Positions 1 through 11,448 of a stretch of 64,000 nucleotides of DNA are shown here, piece by piece. Where the stretch lies: positions 11,587,501 to 11,651,500 of the forward strand of contig JAEOAD010000015.1 of assembly GCA_036365145.1 (NCBI GenBank), written 5' to 3'. The notes beneath the pieces were generated by a model. That model worked only from the letters and a program-made list of their open reading frames with translations. It was not told the origin of the DNA and searched no databases. The stretch is from Orientallactaga sibirica. Its lineage: Eukaryota; Chordata; Mammalia; Rodentia; Dipodidae. The position numbers and the translations under genes are program-made. Position 1 is the first letter of the stretch. Each line of letters begins with the position of its first letter.

Positions 1-770
1 ATTCTGTTCAAGAAATTTTACAGTTTCCTTTTTATTTCTTTCATGACCCAGTTATTGTTTAATAGACTGTTTCTTTTGTTGTTAATTTCTAGCTTTAAAG
101 CATTGTGGTCTTGTATGATGCAGGAAATTATGTCAATTAGCTTGAGTTTATGGAGGCATGCCTTATGCCATAATATATGATCAATGTGGGGGAAGGTTCT
201 ATGGGCTGCTGAGAAGAATGTGTATTCTGTTGAATTGGGGTAGACTGTTCTGTAGATGTCTGTTAGGTCTAATTTATCTATGGTGTTGTTAAGATCTATT
301 ATTTTCTTGTTAATTTTCTGCTTGGATGATCTGTCTAATAATAATAGTGGGGTATTGAAGTCCCCTACTATGATAGTATTTGGATTTATTTATGATGTGT
401 TATCAAGTAGGTTTTGCTTTATAAAATGTGGGACACCTGTGTTTGGTGCATATAAATTTTTTATTGCAATGTCCTCTGATTGGGTCATTCTCTTGATGAG
501 TAAACAGTGGCCTTCTTTGTCTTTAAATTACTTTTAGTTTGAAATCTATTTTTTCAGATATTAATATAGCCTTACCTGTTTGTTTCTTATTTCCATTTGC
601 TTCAAAAATCTTTCTCTATCCTTTCACTCCGAGGAAGTAACTATCTTTAATGGTGAGGTAGGTTTCTTGAACCAGCAGATTGAAGGGCCATTTTTCTTAT
701 CCATCCTGTTAACTTTTGTCTTTTTATGGGTGAGCTAAGTCCATTGATATTTAAAGTTATAGCTGTGAGG
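1..770 (-). pseudogene. L1 ORF2 N-terminal endonuclease fragment
   Basis: Reverse-strand translation in broken frames gives the start of L1 ORF2p: the segment corresponding to the NGLNSPIKRH motif near 690-750, then an IQETHL-like stretch, a VGDFNT catalytic-loop motif near 350-380, and FFSAAHRTFPHIDHIL near 160-230. These are hallmarks of the apurinic-type endonuclease domain that nicks target DNA. Several in-frame stops are present, so no functional protein is possible. The rest of ORF2 lies outside the window on the left. Confidence 0.85.
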
Positions 771-848
771 TTTGATTTAAACCCTGCTATGCTGTAGGGT
801 TTATGGGGTTTGGTGATTTGAACTTTTTCATGTCTGTTCTAGTGTCGG

Positions 849-1464
849 TCATTGTGATTTTCTCCTTGTAGGCTCTTGAGATTGGTCATTTGAGTCTTCA
901 GTGTGGGATATTTTCTGAAATATTCTCTGTAGATTTGGTTTTGTGGTCATATTATCATAGAGGTGGCTTTTGTTATGAAAAGTTTTCTTTCTCCATCTGT
1001 TATGGGGAATACTTTCACTTGGTAGAGTAGATTGGTAGAGTAAAAACCATAGGTTTTTAGGCTTTGAAATGCTGTATTCCAAACCCCTTCATGGTTTCTA
1101 TTGAAAAATCTGAGGTAACTCTGATGAGATTGCCATTGTATGTAATGAGTTTTTTTTTCTTGTTGGCTTTTATTACTCTCTGTTTTCATTGTTTAGAGTT
1201 TATCTATGATGTGCCTTGGGGAGTTTCTGCTTTGGTCCTGTCTGTTTGGTGTTTTGTGAGCTTTTTGTATCTGGATGGGCCTTGTTTTTGTGAGATTGGG
1301 AAATTTTTCTTCAATAATTTTGTTGAATATGCTTTCTTTTGCCTCTGTCCTGTATGTTTTCCCATTCTGAGATCCATATATTTGGTCATTTTAGGGTATC
1401 CCACATTTCCCTTACATTCTGTTTGCATGATTTTTTGAATTTGGCAAAATTTGTGATCTCCCAA
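849..1464 (-). pseudogene. L1 ORF1 C-terminal domain fragment
   Basis: Two overlapping reverse frames together resemble the RNA-binding C-terminal half of L1 ORF1p: a KNFPISQKQGPSRYKKL stretch (the ENFPNL-type region of the family), then a WNTAFQSLKTYGF stretch, ITDGERKLFITK and TTKPNLQRI. The reading frame is broken between these blocks. ORF1p is a trimeric nucleic-acid chaperone that packages L1 RNA. The coiled-coil part lies further right, to about 1870 and again after 4717. Dead copy. Confidence 0.8.
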
Positions 1465-1897
1465 TCATTTTTTTTTCTGTCTTGTTTTCTAGATAAGAGG
1501 TTCTGCTCTCCATATTCTGTTCGTGAGGCTTCTAGAGAGGCTTTTCAAAGCTCTATTTGATTTTTGTTTTCTGCTGTGTTTTTCTGCATCATGCCCATCT
1601 CTTTTTTGAGGTCCATTATCAGGTTCAGGTTTGATTTTCTTGATGTTTCTTGGAATTCATTCTTTGATCATGTCTTCATTAAGCTTAATTAGCTTGTTGT
1701 TGAGATCCTCTATTTGTTGACTTACCTTCAATTTGTTTATCCTCTTTTGAGATCTCTGTCATTTTTCTTAATTAAGGTAAGCCTAGTAATGAAGGATGTG
1801 TGCATTTCATTCATGTGATTATTGTTTTTTTTTTTTTATGATTTACTTCAGAAATTTGCTTGGCCAGTATTTGTGGTAATTTAAATGGATGCCCCTT

Positions 1898-2428
1898 GTA
1901 CTAGTCAGGATTCTCTAGAGGAACAGAATGGATAGAATGAATTGTATTAAAAGGGAATTTATTGGATTAGATTACAACAGTCCAGCAATAGCAGGTTGCA
2001 GGCCTGAGAGTCAAGGAACCCTGTAGCTGCTCAGTCCATGAGGCTGGATGCCTCAGCAGTCCAAATCTGGCACTGAAGGCCTGGAGGCATCCTGGAGAGA
2101 TGCTGCCCTTCAGTCCACACTGGAAAGCAGCAAGCACCAAGCACTAAGCATCAAGAAGCAGGCACCAAGCAGCAATCACCAAGCAGAGAACACCAATCAG
2201 CACCAGCAGCCAGGTGGGAGGAGTGGATGCCTTTCTTCCTAGAGCTTCTTTTTATAAACCAGCCCCCTCCTCCAAGAGGGGCTGCCCACTGTGGGGGAAG
2301 GGCTCACCCTGGGAGAAGGAGTCTTCCTTTAGTTAATCCTTCCTGGAGGCAACCTCAGAGACACACTTATGAGGAATGTCGGTGGATTCCTAAACAAATC
2401 AAGTTGACACAAACTTAACCATCACACA
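1898..2428 (-). mobile_element. ERVL-type LTR (MLT2/MT2-like), inserted in MaLR 5' LTR
   Basis: Begins TGTACTAGTCAGGATTCTCT and ends AACCATCACA, giving TG...CA termini; in the reverse sense it starts TGTGATGGTTAAGTTTGTGT. The CTAGTCAGGATTCTCTAGAG stretch is the characteristic 3' end of MLT2/MT2-type LTRs of class III ERVL retroviruses. On either side the host MaLR LTR continues, so this is a later insertion. No internal region accompanies it, so it is a solo LTR. The left edge may be off by a few bases. Confidence 0.7.
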
Positions 2429-3546
2429 CCCACACACTGTGGGTGAATCCTAGGTCCAGCCCTAAGGTGTTTTGGGTGGTCTTGAATTCCATTCTAAAGA
2501 TATTCAAAGTGCTAGAGTTCTGCCTGGGGTTCCTAGACTGTGCTTGCTTATGCTGTTGGTGCTTACTTTTTATTTTCTCTCTGCATGGACCAACATCTTC
2601 TGCCGTTATGGAAATTCTCCTGAATCTGTAAGCTTCAATAAATTTTATTCCTCCTATACATTGTGTCTGGTCTGGAAGTTCCTCCCAGCAATGTGAAGCT
2701 GACTTACAGTATCAGTACCAGGAGTGGGGTGTTCCCATGTCATGACTCAGACCATGTAAATTTTGGTAGTTTGGAAGTTTTGTTTTGGAGGAATGGGCAT
2801 AGACTTAGTACTTGAAACTGATGATGCCTTCCAGAGCACTAAGCCAAGTTTTATGGACTATTCTGGTGAGAGTTTGAAAATGGTAAATGCAGAGAAAAAT
2901 GTATTTGGAGGCTTGCTTATGAGATTTAAAAGGGGAAGGAAAGTCTGAAGAAAACTTTGTTGGAACTGGGTTACTGGCATAAGGGTGGCTGTGTTCTGCT
3001 GCCCATGCCCAGAGAGCTTGATCAAGGTTATTTTTAATGGGCTGATGTGCTTGGCTAAAGATATGAGAGTAAGAAATTCAATATTTAAAGTTGGAAAAGC
3101 TCAAACAAGTTTAAAATTTACTGGCACAGACACAGGTTTTAAGTTGCTGAAGCTGCTATTGTGAAATGCATTAGCATTTGTAAGGAAGATGGCTCAACTA
3201 CTTCACATTGAAACAATGGAAAGGATGTCTGAGATGATTCCACCCAGGAAAGGCTAAATAATAAAAGTGAAAGCTCTTTTTGTAAGGAAGAAATATGGTC
3301 TTCAAAGTCACTGATTTATTTTGTCCCTGAATTAAGAATGTGGCTGTGTCCTGCACAACTTGGTATTGATTTCTGAAGCATGAAAAATGCATGGAGTGGG
3401 TCCTGAATTGCACATGGTTCCAGGATACACTGCTGAGACATGACATGAGGCAGGGCTTGATGATTCTGAGGAAGAGGTTGGAAAAGCCATTAGAATATGG
3501 ACCATGGTTTACATTCAACACCCAAAGGTGTTTTGGATATACCAGA

Positions 3547-3934
3547 TGTAGTAGACAGCTTCAGGTTCGCTGAGATGAACTTCCAGACCAGGCACAGTTA
3601 TGGAGGAAGGGATATTATTTATTGAAGCTTAAAGATCCAGGGGAAGTTCCATAATGGCAGAAGAAGCTGGCCTGCCTTCACAGGGCCAAGCAAGAGAGAA
3701 AAAAAGCCTACCAGCCACACAGCACACAGAGCAAAACTACAGCCAAAAGCCCAGCACACTTCAGGAACTCTTGCTACGCACACTTTGCATATCTTTACAA
3801 TGGAATCTCAAACCCACCACCAACACCTTAAGACCGGGCCCTAGTGACATTGCCTCTAGCAAGGTGATTGCAGATGCAAACTATAACTAATAAAATACTG
3901 AATATATTGGGGGACATATATTCAAACTACCACA
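3547..3934 (-). mobile_element. Solo MaLR LTR with perfect 5-bp target duplication
   Basis: 388-bp LTR with TG...CA termini, flanked by ccaga at 3542-3546 and ccaga at 3935-3939. It interrupts the internal part of the surrounding MaLR, which reads continuously when it is removed. Very similar to the LTRs at 11064-11448 and 12679-13069, so same subfamily. The opposite orientation to its host shows it is an independent event. Presumably formed by LTR-LTR recombination. Confidence 0.92.
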
Positions 3935-4842
3935 CCAGATTTGTGCAAGGGCTACCATGGAGCACTGTTGGCTCAGGATGGAAGTTTTCCCTGACTATTC
4001 AGTCCAGCTGGAGGGGTGGAATTGGAAAATCAAGAGACCCCTCACTAGTCACTGGTTATGATATCAGACCTGAGTTTCAGATGTTTGATGATTATTTAGT
4101 TTGCATTGTTCTAGTCTGTCTTTGTTATGCTTTATAGCAGTTGGAAATGTTTATTCTGTACGTTTATATGTTGAAAGTATATGACTTGTTTTGATTTTAC
4201 AGGACTCACAACTAAGAGACAGTGTTATATTTCAGAAGAGACTTGGGACTTTGGGACTATCTTAAGTTGGTAAAGACTACAGTGACCTTTAATGTTAAAC
4301 TAAATACAATTTACCACATGCGATGATTATGAATTTATTGAGGGCCAGGGTGGAATGTGATAGTTTGAATGGATGTCCCTCAACATATTCAGTTTTATTC
4401 AAGCTTGTATCTTGGTGTCAGTGTGGGTAGATCCTAGTTCTAGCCCTAAGGAATTTGGGGGAAGATCTGAGTTCTAGTCTAAAGATATGCAAAGTGCTTG
4501 AGTTCTGCCTGAAGTTTCCAGAGCATCCTTGCTTGTGCTGGTGATGGTTGCTGTTTTGTCTCTATCTCTTTCTCTGCTTGGATCTGTGAAAGGGGGTCAA
4601 CTTCTTCTGCCATTATGGAACTTCCCCTGAATCTGTAAGCTTCAATAAATTCCATTCCTATATAAACTTTGACTTATTTTGAAATTAATTACAGCAACAT
4701 GAAGCTGACTACCACAGTGTCATGTAGCTTATTGTGCTTTCATTTTGGGATTCAATTTCTGTTGTTTCCTCTGTATTTTCGTTGGAGACTTTCCTTGTAG
4801 GACTAGGCAACATTGGTAGAGATCTCTCAGTTTGTTTACTTT

Positions 4843-4844
<2 letters not shown>

Positions 4845-4888
<44 letters not shown>
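4845..4888. repeat. (TG)n microsatellite
   Basis: Uninterrupted TG dinucleotide run inside the L1 ORF1/5'UTR region. Confidence 0.97.
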
Positions 4889-5622
4889 GTAGTCTACCCA
4901 TCTTGGGATAAAAGTCTTATTTTCTTAAGTATTTGTCCTTGTAGGATTTTCAGTGAGTGATCTGTTTTAAGTTTGAACCGGATTAGAGTGGGATGTGGTT
5001 ATAACTGCAGATGTGAAGGTTTTGGAGGTTGCAATTTTGCCATCAGCTGGTGGCTGATACAAGTGCTGTTTTGGAGGTCTGGATCTGTTTAGCCCATGGT
5101 GTGCATTGCCTTTGGGGCTCAGGAGCAGTAGCACTTTCTCCTACTCACCCACTGTACCCCAGCTGAGAAGGTTGTGTGGGTTCAAGGATTTCCCACTGGG
5201 ATTACCAGGTGCTCTTGTGCTCCATCTGAGACAGAAGCAAGGTCCCAAGGAGGCAACACTGGGGGTGGGTGATGTTTGTCAGGGGATGTGAGTACTGTTA
5301 TGGAGGGGCTGGGGGAATAGTGTAGCTGGGTTGCATGACCCAGGCCTGACCAAGGGTCCACCAAGGTGGCCAGTTTGGGGGTGTCAGTCTGTAGTGGTCA
5401 CTGGAGTAGGGACACAGGAATGTTGAGGTCGCCACAGGTGTGGCTTGCTGCTAATCAGAGGAGATGTCTGAGGTCAGATATAAGTTCTCCTGTTTCTACC
5501 TGCCTCCAGTGAATGAAGCTTTTCCCAGAGGCTCTCTGCTCCCAATGAGAACTTCCTTAGTGACTACCTAGTCCCAGTGAGCAGGCTTTCTCCCTCTGTT
5601 ATTATTATTATCATCATTATTA

Positions 5623-5773
5623 TTTTGGTCTTTCAATGTAGGGACTCACTCTAGCTCAGGCTGACCTGTAATTCACTTTGTAGTCTCAGGGTGGCCTCAA
5701 ACTCAAATCAATCCTCCTATCTCTGACTCCCTCCTGAATGCTGAGATTAAAGGTGTGCGCCACTATACCTGAC
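5623..5773 (-). mobile_element. B1 SINE
   Basis: 7SL-RNA-derived SINE in reverse orientation: the TTTTGGTCTTTCAATGTAGG tail side, GCTCAGGCTGACCTG, and GCTGAGATTAAAGGTGTGCG near the RNA 5' end. Inserted in the L1 5'UTR and preceded on the left by an ATT-rich run at 5601-5622. Confidence 0.9.
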
Positions 5774-5899
5774 TCTATTAATTCTGTATTAAAGGTAGAA
5801 AACAACCCAAAACTTGGAGTTCATAAATTCTGGGGGACTCCTCCTGAACCTCCAAATCCTGCATCAATAAAAAGTGGGCATCTGGTGGCTCCTTACCCA

Positions 5900-6208
5900 C
5901 CCCACAAAGGAATAAGAAGCCAGGGTTTACTCTTGCTGCACACATGGGTAGTGTCCCAGCCACCCCATACCAGCAGCAGAGGAACTGGTAGTCAGTGAGG
6001 CAGGAACCAGGGAGTGGGGAACCAGAACAGGGGAATGGGAAGAAAGGAAACTAGGAGCCCCAGAACCAGGAGCCCAGGCCTGTTCATGCTGCAAGAGCTC
6101 AGGGTCAAACCAACCATACACCAGAGGCAGGGGAACTGGGAAGCATGGAACTAGGAGGTAGGGAGCCAGAACTCAGGTCTGCTCATGCACCCACCAGCTC
6201 AGGGCAAC
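5900..6208 (-). repeat. Monomer-like tandem units at the 5' end of the L1
   Basis: Two imperfect units are visible. Matching landmarks are GCTGCACACATGGG (5936) and GCTGCAAGAGCTCAGG (6088), and AGCAGAGGAACTGG (5971) and AGGCAGGGGAACTGG (6124), about 150 bp apart. A third partial landmark, GCTCATGCACCCACCAGCTC, occurs near 6181. Rodent L1s commonly use tandem 5' monomers as internal promoter, so this is probably a promoter relic. Confidence 0.55.
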
Positions 6209-6214
6209 AATATA

Positions 6215-6415
6215 TTCTGAGCATTTAAAAGTACTTGTGTAAAACAAACATTATTTCATTTAACCATATCTAAAAACTATATGAAGTGGGAATCATTTTC
6301 ACTCATCTTTTGAAGATGACAAAACTAAGGCACAGTTAAGTAAATTATCCAGGATCACATAGTTTTCACATAGTACTGGACCTGAATCCACAGCTTATGT
6401 CTTTCTAAATATAGT
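6215..6415 (-). mobile_element. MIR SINE
   Basis: Diverged but recognisable core in reverse orientation: TTATTTCATTTAACCATATC, then GATGACAAAACTAAGGCACAG, then TTAAGTAAATTATCCAGGATC. MIR is an ancient tRNA-derived SINE shared across mammals. Confidence 0.75.
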
Positions 6416-7153
6416 GATGTTCAGCTGTTCATGCAATTTTTGCTATTGTAAGCATTGAATGTAGAGATAATCACAACAATATCACACTGTAGGACGTCAG
6501 AAAATACTTGCTGAACTGAACAAGACTGAAATGGACACCAACTTTAAGAGATATGTGCATATTAGTTTATTAAAGTGATGTATATATTTGTTGGGAATTA
6601 TTTAAGAGGTAATACTGAGATAGTTAAATAAAGAGCTTGGAATAATGATATTTTGATGATATTATTTCTTTTAATGTGGAATGGGTTCACAATGAACTTT
6701 AAAAATGTTCATTTGGAGCACTGTAGGGTTTTTTTGGAATGGAATGAGTCTCCAGGCTATCACTTTTCAGCTATGGTTCCCTACTGTAGGCCACAGTGTT
6801 TTTATAAGTGAATACACAAGGCCATGTAATCCTCCTTTGAGTTAAGAACTCCCACTCTCTGCAGATCTGGGACTTTAGGAATTAATGGCAGATATTTGAA
6901 GTATATAATTACTTAATGCACTGATCATTTGATCAACACCTGTAAGACATTTTCTAGAGGCACTAAATATTTGCAGAAAGTTTAGAAGTCCCTGACTCTA
7001 GACTCTAACTGCTTATGGGGTTGAAAGAAAATGAACTGAATCAGTCATTGTGCTTCATGTGTAGGTAACTGAGACACTAAAACATTGACCCAGACAGAGC
7101 CCGAAGCTCTTCAAGTCAAAGACGTTTCACTTAAGTTTATCTTCTTAAAATAG
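6416..7153. other. No gene or clear repeat
   Basis: AT-rich sequence without a credible coding exon or recognised repeat family. Confidence 0.5.
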
Positions 7154-7226
7154 TGCTAGGGGTGGAACCGTGGGCTTTGTTCATCCTAGGCAAAAGTTCT
7201 ACCACTGAGCCATTTGCCTAAACCCT
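7154..7226 (-). mobile_element. ID-type SINE fragment
   Basis: Reverse-oriented sequence with GGCTTTGTTCATCCTAGGCA and CTACCACTGAGCCATTTGCC, the complement of the BC1/tRNA-Ala-derived ID head with its A and B box region. Confidence 0.7.
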
Positions 7227-7699
7227 TAAAATGATTTGTTTTTAGTTCACGAATCACTCTAGAAAATGAATGTGAGAGAAGAGGGTCTTCCTGTTTGGGA
7301 GCTTGTTATGATCAGAGTTATGGAGGCAGAGGATGCAGGACTATCTTGGGAGGGTGGAGAAGATGGTGCATCTTAACAGCACAAAGTCCACTACTATACT
7401 GATATTACCCAAGCTGAGCAATGCTGGCTTGGTTGGGGTGTAAAGTTTAATACTTAATTGGTGTCACAAAACCTCTCTGCAGAGCCCCCTTCCCACATAA
7501 AATAAGAGTTTTAGGTCAAATCAATTTTGATATATACTCAAATCCTAGAACACTCAGAAAATGAAAGTATGTATACAAATTAATAGACAAGATTTGGCAT
7601 AGCATCCACATAGGACCTGCCTGTTATCTATATGGTAAATTTAGGAAAATATGTTAAGTGTATTTTAGTATTTTTAAACTTATTTCTTTGACTATGACT
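7227..7699. other. No gene or clear repeat
   Basis: Unrecognised sequence. An ACAT-type simple repeat (about 7717-7745) lies just inside the next element's 3' edge. Confidence 0.5.
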
Positions 7700-8299
7700 C
7701 CTTAAAAATTATTATACATACATACATACCTACATACATACATTCATAAATACTAACAGGTTATACCTTTTTTTCCCCTTGTCCCAGCTCCCATAACACT
7801 GAGGGCTCTCCTGAATGGGGTTAGGATATTCACTGTGGAGTCATGAAGGACTCAGTCCCTATGGGGTAACAAGGGGTGTGGGGACCATGCCTCAGAGTAT
7901 TCCTACCAATGCTGTGGCTCTTACAGTCTTTCTGCCCTCTCTTTTGCAATGTTCTCTGAGCCATAGTAGGCCTGTGGGCAGGCTGATTTAGTGTTGAGTT
8001 CTCTGTATCTTCTGGATTTCTACTTTGATGGGTTTTGATTGATCACTGTATCTGCCACCATCACTCTGGAGCTGGCTGTCACAGTAGCATTAAGAGCAGT
8101 ATTCATGTCATTACTTCCTCTACAATTTGTCCTGGTCCTGGTGGAGGTGAAAGTCTCATGGTGGAAAGTCAGATATCTTCTTGTCTTATTGATTGATCTA
8201 GGCTCTCTGTTTTTATCTGTAATTTGTAACATAAAACAGATTCTGCAACCAAAAGTGAGAGCAGCTTGGGTTAAAGGAGGTATGGAAAGTTATTTGAGT

Positions 8300-8338
8300 T
8301 TGTGTGTGTGTGTGTGTGTGTGTGAGTGTGTGTGTGTG
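8300..8338. repeat. (TG)n microsatellite
   Basis: TG run with one GAGTG interruption, inside the L1 3'UTR. Confidence 0.95.
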
Positions 8339-9189
8339 CAAGCCCACTCTTCTTCTCCAGAGAATGGGGTGCTTTTCTCTGAAGTCTGTGTTTCTGACCC
8401 TGGGATTATGATTTGGTTTCTAGTTCCATATTTGAGTTCTTTCCCACTGAGTACACCTCATGTTAAATCAGAGAATAGTTGGTTACCTGTAGAGGCTGTA
8501 TGCCACTACAGTAAAAGTGTGTGCATCTTGTTTGGCTGGTTGATTTCTTAGTTTGCAGGGTCCACTACTTATTCATGCTGTTGGTGACTATTGTCCTTTG
8601 GCAGCTGCATTTGAGCTTTCCAGCACTATACAGTCTAGCCAGAAAGGAGCTAGTTTCCTTTTTGGTTCCAGTATGATATTCTAATGTCCTATGACTGCAA
8701 TCTGTGGTGTCTTCAGAAATAGGGTCTTACTTTTTCACTATGGCAGGTCATCAAGTGTTTTGGCAAAGTTGAGAACTTCATGAGTCTTCCTGGCTAACAG
8801 CTCAATGTATAGACCAGAGTTCATGGTTTTAAGGTTAAATATTTTCCCCCTTCTGTCCAGACTGTCTACCCTCTCACTTTATTGGTGGTTATATCTTTTA
8901 GAATGCTAGTCAAAATAAAGGTTTCTATGGAGCTGATTTATACATTAACTTTTGAGTAATCCCCCCAATCTCCCTACCCCACCAACCTCCTCATACTCCC
9001 AATATTCTATCCCTTCCCTAACCTGTCAGGTAACTCCTCCCCTCACTTCACTCTATTTTTTTCTCTTTGTTAGTCTAATTCTAGTTTTATGGCCATATTC
9101 CTGGTGCTTACTACTGTTTGCTCTCCTGTCCAATAAATCCCAGTTAGGAATGTCATATGATATGAATGTCATATGACCATGCTTAGAGT

Positions 9190-10395
9190 GACTTTTCCAA
9201 CTACATATATTTTTATGAAAATTTAATTATTTCATTTTTCTTTACCTCTGAGTAGAAGTCCATTGTGTATATGTATCATATCTTCATTATTCATTCATCA
9301 GTTGATGGGCGTTTGGGCTGATTCCAGTTCCTAGCTATTGTGAATAGAGCAGAAACAAACATTGTTGAGGAAGTATCTCTGTAGAAAATAGTGGAGTCTT
9401 TAGAGTGGTATAGCTGGATCAAATTTTAGATTTATTTAAATATTTTTCAGGGGTCTCCATACTTATTTCCATAGTGGTTGTACAAGTATGAACTCCCACC
9501 AGCAGTGGGTAAGGGTTCCTCTTTTCTCACAGCCTCACCAGCATTTGTGGTCATTCACTTTTGATGAATGCCATCCTGACTAGAGTTGTTTTGATTTGCA
9601 TTTCTATGATAACTAAATATGTTGGACATCATTAAGTGTGTAATGTCCATTTGTATTTCTTCCTTTGAGTAGTCCCTGTTCAAATTTTTACCCCATTTTT
9701 GAATGTGTTATTTGATTTTTTTATTGTTTTGTTTTTTGGGTTCTTTGTAGATTCTAGATATTAGATCTTTATCAGAGTTGTAGCTGGGAAAAATATTCTG
9801 CCATTTTGCAGTATGTATATTGATTCTGTTAATTATTTGCTTGTCTGCACAGTAGCTTTTCAGTTTCATGAGATCCCCCCAGTAGTTGGGTGTTGATCTA
9901 ATTCCTGTGCTACTTGTGTCTTATTCAGGAAAACTTTCCCTATGACTATATTGTGGAGTGTTCTCCTTGATTTTTCTTCTCACTGTTTTAGAGTTTCAGG
10001 TCATATATTGAGGTCCTTAATACACTTTGAGTTGGCTTTTGTGTAGGGTGAGAGATGTGGGTTTAATTTTTATTCTTCTACATGTAGCTATCCAATTTCT
10101 CTAGCACCAGTTGTTGAAAATAAGGTCTTTTCTCCAGGATGTATGTTGGCCTCTTGTCAAAGATGAGGTAGCTATAAGTTGCTTGGATTTAGATATGGGT
10201 CTTTCATTATACTCTATTGATCTGTGTGTCTGTTTTGGTGCCAGTACCATGCTATTTTAATTACTATGAGTTTGTAATATATTTTGAAATCAGACAAGGT
10301 GATACCCTCAAACATATTTTTGTTGTTGTTGTTGAGCATATTTTTGGCTTTCCAAGGTCTTCTACTCTTCCATTTGAATTTTGAGACCAGCACTT
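9190..10395 (-). pseudogene. L1 ORF2 C-terminal region fragment
   Basis: Reverse orientation. Landmarks shared with other mammalian L1 ORF2 3' ends are GTAGAAGTCCATTGTGTATA near 9252, TCCATAGTGGTTGTACAAGT near 9468 and TTGGTGCCAGTACCATGCTA near 10234. Frame broken throughout. The segment ends at an internal deletion breakpoint near 10395. Confidence 0.82.
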
Positions 10396-10399
10396 TCAC

Positions 10400-11063
10400 A
10401 TGGGTATTTAATTTATTTATTTGAGTGTTCTCTGTGTAATGACATAATTTAGTGCTATAAAGTTCCCACTTAGAGCAGCCTTCATTGTGTCCTTTAAGTT
10501 TTGATATGTTGTGTTTTCATTGTCATTCAGTTTGATAAATTTATGGATTTTCTTTCTGATTTCTTCAACAATCCATTCATTGTGAAATAATGAATTGTTT
10601 AGTCTCTAGGAGTTGCTGTGTTTTCTGTTTTTACTGTTGTTGAAGATTTCTAGTTTTAATTCAGATATTATGCTGGGAATTATGTCAATTTTTATTGATT
10701 TGTGGAGTCATGCTTTATGCTCTAATATATGGTCTATTTTGGAGAAGGTTCCACGAGCTGCTGAAAAGAATGTGTATTAAGTAGAATTAAGGTGGAATGT
10801 TCTGTAGATGTCTGAGTCCATTTGCTTTATAGTGTTGTTTAGTTCCATTGATTCTGTCTTTATTTTCTGCTTTGAGGATCTGTCTGTTGAAAATAGTGAG
10901 GTATTACAATCTCCTACCATTATGGTATTGGGATTTATACCCATTTTATTGTCTAGTAAATTTTGCTTTACAAAATTAGGTGTTCTTGTTTTGGTACACA
11001 TATGTTTGTGAATGTAATATCCTTTTGTAGGATTGTTCCTTTAATGAGTATAAAGTGGCCTTC
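10400..11063 (-). pseudogene. L1 ORF2 endonuclease-region fragment
   Basis: Reverse translation shows NTIMVGDCNTSL (the VGDFNT catalytic loop with F replaced by C) near 10905-10940, then IYRTFHLNST near 10800. The endonuclease start lies on the other side of the nested MaLR. Non-functional. Confidence 0.8.
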
Positions 11064-11448
11064 TGAAGCAGACAGCTTCAGGTTCACTGAGATGAATTTC
11101 CAGACCAGGCACAGTTATGGAGGAAGGGATATTATTTATTGAAGCTTACAGATCCAGGGGAAGTTCCATAAAGGCAGAAGAAGCAGCCTGCTCTTCAGAG
11201 GCCAAGCAGAGAGAGCAAAAGCCAACCAACTACCACAGCACACAGAGCAAAACTACAGCCAAAAGGTCACACAGCACACTTCAGGAACTCCTCTAGGCAC
11301 ATTTGCATATCTTAACAATGGAATCTCAAACCCACCATTAACACCTTAAGACCAGCCCCCAGTGACATTGCCTCTAGCAAGGTGATTGCAGATGCAAACT
11401 ATAATAAAATACTGAATATATTGGGGGACATATATTCAAACTACCACA
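11064..11448 (-). repeat. 3' LTR of the 11064-13069 MaLR
   Basis: 385 bp, TG...CA termini. Carries an AATAAATA-type stretch (reverse) near 11130 that could serve as polyadenylation signal. Confidence 0.93.

Larger units (their letters stand above)
1872..4716 (+). mobile_element. Full-structure ERVL-MaLR element (LTR-internal-LTR) with two nested LTRs
   Basis: The 5' LTR starts at 1872 (TGTGGTAATTT...), is interrupted at about 1898-2428, and ends near 2702. A primer-binding-like site follows (AGTACCAGGAGTGGGG near 2717), matching the tRNA-Leu type used by ERVL. The internal region is non-coding and homologous on the opposite strand to 11449-12678. A purine tract ends at 4355 and the 3' LTR is 4356-4716 (TGTGATAG to ACCACA). 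Flanks are gtatt at 1867-1871 and gtgtc at 4717-4721, only a weak 5-bp target duplication. L1 sequence resumes directly after 4716, so this inserted into the L1. ERVL-MaLRs are non-autonomous and depend on ERVL proteins in trans. Confidence 0.85.
1..6208 (-). mobile_element. L1 LINE, 3'-cut by window edge, 5'UTR present, split by a MaLR
   Basis: Minus-strand L1. Read right to left it has a 5'UTR (about 6208-4900), ORF1 (about 4900-850, interrupted), a short spacer and the start of ORF2 (about 770-1), and continues beyond the window. ORF2 endonuclease sequence is recognisable by a GDFNT-type motif near 350-380 and DHI near 165-180. The ORF1 C-terminal domain lies near 850-1464. Many stops and frameshifts make it dead. 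A MaLR (1872-4716), a TG repeat and a B1 sit inside it. The L1 sequence resumes at 4717 in the same orientation. The right boundary is judged from where the G/A-rich 5'UTR repeats give way to MIR sequence. Confidence 0.88.

Noticed and set aside
4717..4721. Target duplication of the 1872-4716 MaLR
   Set aside because: gtatt versus gtgtc agree at only three of five positions; not counted as strong evidence.
5900..6208. CRISPR-like array or satellite
   Set aside because: Units are imperfect, of unequal length, and lie at an L1 5' end; no spacer structure.
8039..8551. 170-codon open frame on plus strand
   Set aside because: Antisense to an L1 3'UTR and runs through a TG repeat; no recognisable protein.
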